Part shown: positions 1-7,000 of the stretch, in pieces
Position numbering within the stretch: the stretch's first letter is position 1
Layout: the number at the start of each line of letters is the position of its first letter
Source: Candidatus Gorgonimonas leptogorgiae
Lineage (GTDB): Bacteria; Pseudomonadota; Gammaproteobacteria; Pseudomonadales; Endozoicomonadaceae
Direction: 5' to 3'
NCBI GenBank assembly: GCA_929200515.1
Contig: CAKNAD010000037.1
Coordinates: 1-15,665 of the forward strand
Length of the DNA: 15,665 bases
Position numbers and translations under genes: made by a program
Notes under the pieces: model-generated
Database searches by the model: none
Told to the model about the DNA's origin: nothing
The model's input: the letters and a program-made list of their open reading frames with translations, nothing else

Positions 1-72
1 TTGTGTAGTTGCTTGTGTAGTTGCTTGTGTAGTTGCTTGAGTAGTTGCTTGTGTAGTTATTTGAGTTGTAAG
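1..72 (-). repeat. 12-bp tandem repeat encoding xTTQ units
   Basis: Six consecutive 12-bp units (minus-strand consensus GCAACTACACAA) encode ATTQ four times, then ITTQ and LTTQ. The copies nearest the window edge are identical, and units 4 to 6 carry point changes. The repeat lies in the Thr/Gln linker between membrane segment and presumed catalytic domain. The complete paralog has only one to two recognisable units at the same place, so copy number differs between paralogs. The repeat may continue past position 1. Confidence 0.9.
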
Positions 73-429
73 TTGCGCTATTAATAAATTTGTAGTATTT
101 GGTAACAATGTTGTTGTTCTAGTTGTTAGATTAATTTTTTGTTGCCGGTTAAATGGATTTAATACATTAGTTGTATTATTATCAGTAGTAATATTTCTAT
201 TAGATAAAATAACAGCTGCTGCAATTGCACCGCCTATAACTCCTACTCCAAGAAGAATTACCGAACCTAGTATTATTTTACCAGATGTTGTTTGGGTCAA
301 CCGATTAAATTTTGATTGCTGTGGTGGATTGTTTTCATAGTTGTCATCAGTAGTTGCAATATTATTATATTCTGTATTGGTATTAGAGTTATTAATTGTA
401 GATAGTGGTATTAAATTATTATTATTCAA
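1..429 (-). CDS. N-terminus of a membrane-anchored M28-type peptidase paralog (partial, runs off the left edge)
   Basis: This is the first 143 codons of a gene continuing beyond the window. The start is TTG at 427-429, with AGGA at 439-442 nine nt upstream. The same start context and spacing occur in the complete paralog at 581-2053. Visible parts are an Asn-rich cytoplasmic head (start MNNNNLIPLS), a hydrophobic segment at about residues 51-74 (KIILGSVILLGVGVIGGAIA), and a Thr/Gln-rich linker ending in six xTTQ units at the window edge. No catalytic residues are in view, so a peptidase function is inferred only from close similarity to the neighbour in the head, membrane segment, linker and promoter. 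The layout predicts a type II protein: N-terminus inside, C-terminal domain in the periplasm or outside. It could be a full peptidase, a truncated copy, or the same anchor on another domain. Confidence 0.75.
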   Translation of the reverse strand, partial: MNNNNLIPLSTINNSNTNTEYNNIATTDDNYENNPPQQSKFNRLTQTTSGKIILGSVILLGVGVIGGAIAAAVILSNRNITTDNNTTNVLNPFNRQQKINLTTRTTTLLPNTTNLLIAQLTTQITTQATTQATTQATTQATTQ

Positions 430-488
430 AGCAAGACATCCTACTAATTTGATATTATTTTTATTGTTTAAGATATTAGAGTTATTAA

Positions 489-516
489 TTTGTACGTTTA
501 AAACACAAGAAGTTAA
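489..516 (-). promoter_or_regulatory. Predicted sigma70-type promoter of the partial M28-like gene
   Basis: On the minus strand a TTAACT -35 box (511-516) is followed by a 16-nt spacer and a TACAAA -10 box (489-494). The complete paralog has TTGACT, 16 nt, TATAAA at the same relative position. That conservation in a diverged duplicate supports the call. The boxes here match consensus less well than the paralog's, so this copy may be weaker. Confidence 0.5.
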
Positions 517-546
517 ATTATTTATTGCAGTTAAAGTCTTAATATT

Positions 547-569
547 AACTATTTCAAGGTAGTTTTTTT
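547..569 (+). other. Stem-loop followed by T-tract, copy 1 of a repeated dyad
   Basis: AACTAT (547-552), loop TTCAAG (553-558) and GTAGTT (559-564) form a six-pair stem with one G-T pair, followed by a T-run to 569. A near-identical element lies at 12972-12993. Read on the plus strand it looks like an intrinsic terminator, but no plus-strand gene precedes it. Here it lies about 120 bp upstream of a minus-strand start, and the other copy about 90 bp upstream of one. It could be an operator, a leader structure or a small dispersed repeat. Confidence 0.45.
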
Positions 570-580
570 ACTATAAATAG

Positions 581-2053
581 TTAAATATTACTAAGACCAT
601 CTCCTAAGGATAGATGAACAAGACTATATAAAACTGTTTGAGTAATATTTGACATTAGGTTAAAATCAATTCCAGTTATATTGTCGCATGACTGATGATA
701 ACAAGAAGGTGCTTTATCTTTTCCAGCTGTAATAGTTAAACTAGGTATGCCTTTAGCATAAAATGATAGAACATCAGTGACGTTAGGATTTGGTTTAGCT
801 CTAAAAAAATTTATGTTTTTCTGTGTAAGAAATTCGGCGTATAATTCAGTTAGTTTTTTAGTTCCTGCGGGAGGCTTTTCATAATATTTGGGAAATTTAT
901 CATGCGCCGGATCGTCAATATTAATATCTTGTGAATGCTTTCTATTTTTTGTGCCAATTAGTTCTAAATTTAAATAACATTGAATATTAAATTTTTTTAT
1001 TTGTTTTGGACAAGGATCATTTCTTATTAATTTTTTCATAATATCTTGGTAAGCATTATTATGTAAAAAAAATCCCGAGCCAAAACCAATGATTGCTTTA
1101 CTACCACTAGTTGGTCTTTCTTTACTTCCCCAAAAACAAAAAAGTATAGAGTTATTTAATTGTAAATTAGCAGATTTTAAAATACGAATTATTTCAACTA
1201 AAGCTACAACACTTGAGCCATTATCATTTGCTCCAGGGCTACTTACTACTGTATCTAAATGAGCTCCAACAACAATAACATTATTGGTTCTGCCAGGAAT
1301 TAAACTGTATAAATTACAACTAGCATTATTTATTGGATTACAGCTTTTTTCCTTGCGACTTGTAGCTTGTGCATGACTAAATAATCCTATTTCTCGATAA
1401 TCAATTGTAGAATTGCCATAAGCAAATCTTTGTCTAAAAGTCCTCGATTTTAACTCTTTAATTTTAGCTTTAATATGCTTGCTAGCTACAACAAAACTGT
1501 TGCTACTAGAGTTATATTGATTGTCTCTTATACCTAAAGCTAACAAATTTGTTAAATAGTTTTGTAAACTTTGTTTATTGACTTGAGATGTTAAGTTATT
1601 AGCTACTGAGGAGATAAAATCAGCAGAAAATCTATACGGTTCACAAAGGTTTGTAGTTGGTTTAAGTGTCAATTGAGTAGTTGCTTGAGTTGTTAGTTGA
1701 GCTATTGATGAATTTGCAGTATTGGGTAATATTGTTTTTGTAGTTACTAGAGAACATTTTTGTTGTTGGGTAAATGTATTTGAGGTAGAAGTTGTAGTAT
1801 CATTATTAGCAGTAATAATATTTCTATTAGATAAAATAACAGCTGCTGTAATTGCACATCCTATAACTCCTACTCCAAGAATAATTACCGAACCTAGTAT
1901 TATTTTACCAAATGTTGTGTGGATAAGCCTATTAAATTTTGAGTTCTGTAGTTGATTGTTTTCATAGTCGTCAGTAATTGTAATATTATCATATTCTTTA
2001 TTTATACTAGGGTTATTAAGTATAGATAGTGGTAAAGAATTATTATTATTCAC
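581..2053 (-). CDS. Membrane-anchored M28-family metallopeptidase-like protein with altered catalytic residues
   Basis: The 490-residue protein starts at GTG (2051-2053), with AGGA nine nt upstream and no ATG in the open frame above it. It has an Asn-rich head (1-50), a membrane segment (51-74), a Thr/Gln-rich linker (about 86-135) and an M28 (aminopeptidase Y-like) domain from about residue 160. Aligned with Streptomyces griseus aminopeptidase, the zinc ligands are H265 (GAHLD), D277 (GANDNGS), E312 and H453 (CYHQSCD, with the usual flanking cysteines). Spacings H265-D277 (12) and D277-E312 (35) match that enzyme. The general-base Glu preceding E312 is K311 (WGSKE for WGAEE), and the aspartate ligand is E364 (LNLELIG for LNFDMIG). 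The positive side of the membrane segment is N-terminal, predicting a periplasmic or external catalytic domain. Activity is doubtful; it may be a pseudoenzyme or have unusual chemistry. Confidence 0.85.
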   Translation of the reverse strand: MNNNNSLPLSILNNPSINKEYDNITITDDYENNQLQNSKFNRLIHTTFGKIILGSVIILGVGVIGCAITAAVILSNRNIITANNDTTTSTSNTFTQQQKCSLVTTKTILPNTANSSIAQLTTQATTQLTLKPTTNLCEPYRFSADFISSVANNLTSQVNKQSLQNYLTNLLALGIRDNQYNSSSNSFVVASKHIKAKIKELKSRTFRQRFAYGNSTIDYREIGLFSHAQATSRKEKSCNPINNASCNLYSLIPGRTNNVIVVGAHLDTVVSSPGANDNGSSVVALVEIIRILKSANLQLNNSILFCFWGSKERPTSGSKAIIGFGSGFFLHNNAYQDIMKKLIRNDPCPKQIKKFNIQCYLNLELIGTKNRKHSQDINIDDPAHDKFPKYYEKPPAGTKKLTELYAEFLTQKNINFFRAKPNPNVTDVLSFYAKGIPSLTITAGKDKAPSCYHQSCDNITGIDFNLMSNITQTVLYSLVHLSLGDGLSNI

Positions 2054-2062
2054 AGCAAGATA

Positions 2063-2066
2063 TCCT
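2063..2066 (-). promoter_or_regulatory. Ribosome binding site deciding the GTG start at 2053
   Basis: AGGA on the minus strand lies nine nt before GTG. The identical arrangement (AGGA at 439-442, nine nt, TTG) in the paralog shows that these non-ATG codons are the conserved starts. Confidence 0.7.
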
Positions 2067-2112
2067 ACTAATCTAATCTGATTTTTATTATTTAAGATAG
2101 AGTAATTATTAG

Positions 2113-2140
2113 TTTATAGGTATAGAAAACAAGAAGTCAA
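2113..2140 (-). promoter_or_regulatory. Predicted sigma70-type promoter of the complete M28-like gene
   Basis: TTGACT (-35, 2135-2140), a 16-nt spacer and TATAAA (-10, 2113-2118) lie on the minus strand, about 60 nt before the GTG. The paralog keeps both boxes and the spacing. This gives the gene its own promoter despite sharing a strand with the upstream LRR gene. Confidence 0.6.
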
Positions 2141-2307
2141 ATTATATTTATAATTTTGATAAATTACAGAAAAAGAAACTATTTATTATATTGTATAGCG
2201 CTACCCGTTAATACGTAGACACTTTTAGTAGTTACTTATATCATATGATAACTAGCAATAGTTATTAGCCATAGAATCTCTTAATGTCTAAATCATAGCG
2301 AGCACTG
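2141..2307. other. Intergenic stretch with a 12-bp palindrome
   Basis: This lies between the LRR gene's stop codon and the peptidase promoter. It contains the perfect palindrome TATCATATGATA (2239-2250), nested between AGTTA (2230-2234) and TAACT (2249-2253), which could form a bulged stem-loop or a dimeric regulator site. No gene, tRNA or clear terminator is visible. Confidence 0.35.
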
Positions 2308-4023
2308 CTATAGTATTATTCTTGATACTCTAAACATTTTATTAGGATCAATTTTTTTCAAGGTATGAGGGTTGAGACCACTTGTGTTATAGCCTTCTAA
2401 TAAAAATTCATAATTATAAAGAATACCATCAGATAAAACCATTTCATAATCATTTTCCATGAAATCATGAGGGCATCGTGATACTTCATCAAAATGTTTT
2501 CTTGGTAAACTTCCATAGCTTGGAAAAGGTATTTTTGTTTCATCTTGGTGGTTATCTTTATAAAGCTCATTATACAAGTCTTTCGTTGCTTTACTTTCAA
2601 TTAGTTTGTATACATCTCTATATTCATCAAAATAATAACCGCCACCACTACTAATAGAACTCATTCCTTTAGGTAAAGCAAGTTTACGCCTAAGCTGATG
2701 GCGAAATATAAGTATTATGTCTGCTTTTTCATTGTCATTTTCAGCAGGTTGTTGTGATGATACTGAATCTATAGTATCTATTAGTAGCTTGTGCCGTTTT
2801 GCTTCTTGCATTTCTGTAATACTACCACTTGCTAGTGCTTGTTGTTGTTGCGTTAACATTAACAAATCATCTAAAGCTAATCTTACCCCATGATTATAAT
2901 TAGAGAAATCCTTATTAACAATAGATAACGCTTGTTGATAAATATCGCTATCTGTACTATTTGTAAATAAATTTAATATTCTAACTATTTGAGGAGCTAA
3001 TACATTTAGCTCTTTCAATTCAAAATATTTAGCTTCTAATATTGCTATTAAAAAATTATAGAGATTTTTATTGTTGTTATCTATTATATATGGAATGTCG
3101 TTTATATAGCTGTGGTTTGGTTCATTAGGGTCTGTTGCAAAGTTAACAAAAAACTTAATAAGAGAATCTGGATTGTAGTATTTTTTATAATATTGAATAA
3201 TATGCTCAGCTTTAGGAAGAATCAATTTTGAATTACTAGGTAGGTTAATTATATGAAAATTTCCTGCTATAGCAATTAATCTGGGGGATCTATCTGTATC
3301 AAGGCTATTGATCCAACTAGGCCAGCCTTGTAGACTAATATCTTCAAATAGTTTAGGGCATTTAGCAATTGCAATATGACCATTTAAAGTAATGTTGCAA
3401 TTATATTGAGCTTGCAAATTTTGACATGACTCTAGCCATAACTTACCTAAAATAGTTGTTGTATTTGCTAAAGATGTTATCGGACATGAAATAATTTCAA
3501 GATCTGTTACTGTTAAACCATCAGGAAAAGTAGTAAAATTTGGATTATTTATTAAGGATAAATTATTAACTATAAAATTGCTCGGTAAAGATATTAAATT
3601 AGCAGAATTACTTATTGTACAGTTACCAATAATTTTTATTTTTGCTGGTAGCTGTTCACCAAGATATTTATCTATAGTAACATCGCCGTTTACTATATAT
3701 TGTGTTTCATTAGAAAAATTGCCACTGTGAATTAATTCTTGAAATTCTAAATTGGTTAATTCTTGAAATTCTGCATTAGTTGATTTTTCTATCTGTGCTT
3801 CAGTAGGTTCTGTTGCTATATTATCTACGTTTCTTTGAGCAATTTCAGTATCATTATTAGGCTTAATTAAATCAATTAGCCATCTAAAGGCACTTGCAAT
3901 TTTATTGACAATATAACGAAACCACTTTTTTATACCAGTTGCTTCATTTTGTACGTTAGGGTCTCTAGTCTGATCTTGTAATTGATTAGTTGTTGGGCTA
4001 TTTGTTACTTTGTTATCTTTCAT
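2308..4023 (-). CDS. LRR protein with degenerate NEL-type E3 ligase domain and C-terminal U-box-like module (predicted effector)
   Basis: The 571-residue protein has no signal peptide. Residues 30-55 contain an aromatic, basic, probably amphipathic helix. Residues 112-260 form irregular leucine-rich repeats (L.I.nCpnL.sLP pattern), capped by a WPSWINSL stretch like the LRR end of IpaH/SspH proteins. Residues 285-490 resemble the NEL domain: IVRILNLFTNSTDSDIYQQAL, then VRLALDDLLMLTQQQQAL, then IILIFRHQLRRKLALPKGM, in family order. The family's CxD motif should fall near residues 375-379 (NYNHG), but there is no cysteine between C222 and C517. Residues 515-570 resemble a U-box: CP (517-518), SDG (531-533), a Y-rich helix, then NPHT (551-554) and DPNK. 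The gene starts 9 nt after the autotransporter stop, without a clear Shine-Dalgarno site, suggesting co-transcription and coupling. Predicted role: translocated effector acting on host ubiquitin pathways. LRR and NEL calls are stronger than U-box. Confidence 0.8.
   Translation of the reverse strand: MKDNKVTNSPTTNQLQDQTRDPNVQNEATGIKKWFRYIVNKIASAFRWLIDLIKPNNDTEIAQRNVDNIATEPTEAQIEKSTNAEFQELTNLEFQELIHSGNFSNETQYIVNGDVTIDKYLGEQLPAKIKIIGNCTISNSANLISLPSNFIVNNLSLINNPNFTTFPDGLTVTDLEIISCPITSLANTTTILGKLWLESCQNLQAQYNCNITLNGHIAIAKCPKLFEDISLQGWPSWINSLDTDRSPRLIAIAGNFHIINLPSNSKLILPKAEHIIQYYKKYYNPDSLIKFFVNFATDPNEPNHSYINDIPYIIDNNNKNLYNFLIAILEAKYFELKELNVLAPQIVRILNLFTNSTDSDIYQQALSIVNKDFSNYNHGVRLALDDLLMLTQQQQALASGSITEMQEAKRHKLLIDTIDSVSSQQPAENDNEKADIILIFRHQLRRKLALPKGMSSISSGGGYYFDEYRDVYKLIESKATKDLYNELYKDNHQDETKIPFPSYGSLPRKHFDEVSRCPHDFMENDYEMVLSDGILYNYEFLLEGYNTSGLNPHTLKKIDPNKMFRVSRIIL
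3732..3779 (-). repeat. Two 24-bp tandem units within the LRR gene
   Basis: Two adjacent 24-bp units share about 21 positions, including an identical 17-bp core. They encode the doubled EFQEL motif near residues 82-98, just before the LRR region. This is a small in-frame duplication; the second LRR gene (14507 onward) has only one such motif (EFMELL). Confidence 0.75.
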
Positions 4024-4032
4024 AATAAAGAT

Positions 4033-7000
4033 TTAAAACCTAAATCCTGTAAGCAGACTTACTCCATAGATATTTTTTTCTGTATCGTGGCTCCAATTAA
4101 AATCTAGCCCGAAAAGTATATTACCAGAGAAAAAGTGTAGTTTATTAATTAGATAAATACTATTTTTGCCATAGTTGCCGTGATCTAAGCTAAATTTATG
4201 ATTTGCAATTGCTAGTTCATATTTCTTATTAGTATTTATGCTAAAAGTGTGTAAATATCCAAAACTACATTCCATAGATAGCCCTGATTTATCAGTTAGT
4301 TTATGATTAAATATTACAGATATTACTGGTCCTAGTGATACGTAATCACTATTATTATTTATGGCCATCACCCTCTTATTCTTAGCTATGCTATAACTCG
4401 GAGTATATATATGAATTAACCTGCTAGTTAAGCCTAATTCAATGTTAAAGTTATTTATATGTATTTCGTAATTACCAGAAAGAGCCACTGAGTAATTTCG
4501 GTTATCAAAAGTAGTTTCAGATGATGATTTATGACTAATCTGTCCATAAGAAAAAGATACTAAGCCATTAAAATCAGAATAATCACGCATTGCATGTAAT
4601 AACAGTATAAAAGCTTCTCTATTATTACTAGATATTTTTTTAGCTTTGTTTGTCTTGTCTTTTTTATAAGTATATCTGTTAGAATCTGCATAAGCCATGG
4701 AAACACCAGCATTAAAATATGAGATGTCATGTTTAATCCCTACGCAAATCAATTTATCTTTATATGTGTTATACTCGTTATTTGTAGCTACTTTTTGATC
4801 TATACCTTGGTGATAAGAAGCTAATAACCAGACAACATCGGGCTTATCTTGTATTGTAAAATTAATACCGTTTTTGTTCCAAAACTGATACTGTTTTTTA
4901 TCTGTTGTTATCTTGTTACTAACTTTCGATGTTATCTTATTTTGAGTTTCAGCAGTTCTATAGGTTTCATAGCTAGGAATGGATATTTCTGTTTTGATGC
5001 TATTGATATCTATACCAGTTATATTATTTTTAGTAATAATACTTGTAATTTGATTTAAGACCACACTGCCTTTATCTGCTTGAGATAATTTAATAGGGCC
5101 AGACATTTCTTCATATACTTTTATGTCATTAATATTAGCTATATCTTTCTTTAATAAGCTTTTGGAGAATTTTACATATTTATCTATTAAATTTAATATC
5201 TTATTGATATCTTGTTGTACTGTAGCTTCAATACTGTTGTTGATAATAACAGCATCGTTTATCGAAAGAAAATAATTTTTAGGTTTAATATATCTACATA
5301 ATAATTCTTTTAAATCATCTGCAAGCTGTATTTTGTTAGCTGATAATATTGTTAGTTTTGCACCTTGTTGTAAATATTCTAAATCTGTGGTTGCATCTAA
5401 AATTATTCTTGCTGTTGCGTCAAATTTAGCAGTATTAACAATAAAAAATAATTCTGAGTTAGGCTTTTTAGTTGGAAGAGTTATTTGTAACTCACTATCT
5501 GCGTATCCATGATATTGTTTAGCATTGCTACCAGCTGCTATAGCAATAAATCCGTGATTATCAATTATATTAAATGAAGATTGTAACAGTCTAGATCCAA
5601 ATATTTTGCCTTCAGATTTGTTTGTAAGAATCTGCATGAGATCTAATTCAGCATTGGCTCTAATCTCGCCAGCGTTTACTAAATTATCATTAAACAATAC
5701 ACGACCGTTAGTTGTTATAACTCCAGTGTTATCTACAGTTTTATTAAAAACTGCATCATCACCAGATACAGTTACACTGCCACTTTTGTTTGTGAAATTC
5801 CCTGTAATTGTTAACCCTTTATTTGCAATAATTTTTCCAGCATTAAAGCTGTTGCTATTAAACTCTAATTTTACATTTTCAGTAGTAATTATTCCAAAGT
5901 TATCTACAAAACTATGAAAACTAGCAACTCCATGATCAATTAGTACTTGAGCTGATTTAGTGTTAGTAAAGGTTGCATTAGCTATTAACCCTTGTTTTGC
6001 AAATATATAGTTTTCATTATAGCCACTGTTATGAATTGTCATTGTTTGTTGGGCATGTATGACACCAGTATTAGAAACTTCTCCTAATGATATTGTTGCA
6101 TTAGCCAAAATATAATTATCATTGAATAATTGCGTTATATCTGTAGTAGCTAAAAATTTAATATTAGTTTTACTATGATTAATCAATCTAGCTATGGTAG
6201 CGGTTCCGAACACTACAGTGTGACGACTAGTATTAGTTATTCCTAATATAGTAGCTGTATTTTCAATTACTACTGAGTTATGAATCGTTACGTTACTGTT
6301 ATTGAAACTAGTTAATGTTCCCTCAACAATTAATCCAGCAGTTGCTTTAATATCACCTGTATTGTATGCGTTTTTGCTAAATTGCATTATATGTTCATTA
6401 GCAATAATTATTCCTGAGTTAGTAGCTGTATTAATAAAGGTTAAATTATTATTTGCTATAAGTTTTCCGGAGTTACTAGCATCAACTATTGTTAAAGGTG
6501 CGTCAGATCTTATGAAGCCGACATTCGATAATTTAGCAATAGTACTTGAACCAAAAAACACAAGATCTTTTTTGTTGTTAGTAATTTTAAGGTTGCAAAT
6601 AGTAGAGCTTCCAAAAGAACAGCCATGCCTAAGAATATCCACACCCTTTATAGATGCTTTACCACGAATTTTTATATTATCGTAAATAGCAATCTTAGCG
6701 TTAGCTGTATTAGTGATAGTACCATTGGCAGCTATTCCATTCTTAGCCCTAATATAACTGTTATTATTAGCCCCCTTGGTAAAAGTAATTAAATCATCTG
6801 AAGTTATAGTTCCAAAGTTAGTTACCATTCCTTGTACAGTCAATTCATTAGTACTAACTGTTGTTAAGGCATTTTTATTATTGATAAAAGAGCTAGCGAT
6901 AATCAAACCTGAATTAGCTTCAATGTAATTATCATTAATAGTTTGTTTCTGAATGTTAATTAAGCCTGCTACGGTTATAGTTCCAGAGTTATGAACAGCA

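Larger units (their letters stand above)
1..520 (-). repeat. Tandem-duplicated segment, copy 1 (promoter, RBS and 5' gene end)
   Basis: This stretch aligns along its length with about 1650-2145. Both contain the -35/-10 pair, the AGGA site nine nt before a non-ATG start, the Asn-rich head, the membrane segment and the Thr-rich linker. Similarity fades upstream of the -35 box. The arrangement suggests tandem duplication of a whole gene with its promoter, followed by divergence. Outer limits are approximate because the alignment was made by eye. Confidence 0.8.
1650..2145 (-). repeat. Tandem-duplicated segment, copy 2 (5' end of the complete M28-like gene)
   Basis: This is the partner of 1-520. 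The segments share promoter boxes, the sequence TAGGAT before the start, and most of the first 130 codons. The strongest match is over the membrane segment and its flanks. The main differences are the number of xTTQ units and the start codon (GTG here, TTG in copy 1). Limits are approximate. Confidence 0.8.

Noticed and set aside
341..562. 73-codon plus-strand frame across the partial peptidase start and promoter
   Set aside because: It overlaps a conserved start, RBS and promoter on the other strand, and its hydrophobic content reflects Asn codons read in antisense.
2295..2311. Intrinsic terminator for the LRR gene (ATAGC, 7-nt loop, GCTAT)
   Set aside because: The five-pair stem overlaps the stop codon and has no T-tract on the minus strand.
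2397..2600. 67-codon minus-strand frame within the LRR gene
   Set aside because: It is an alternative frame of the region encoding the U-box-like tail, and the main frame is continuous and conserved in pattern.
4849..6685. Plus-strand open frames of 69-127 codons inside the autotransporter gene (4849-5058, 5606-5917, 6302-6685)
   Set aside because: They lie antisense to a long intact gene with clear protein structure, have no ribosome binding sites, and their hydrophobic composition follows from the antisense of Asn/Thr/Ile-rich repeats.
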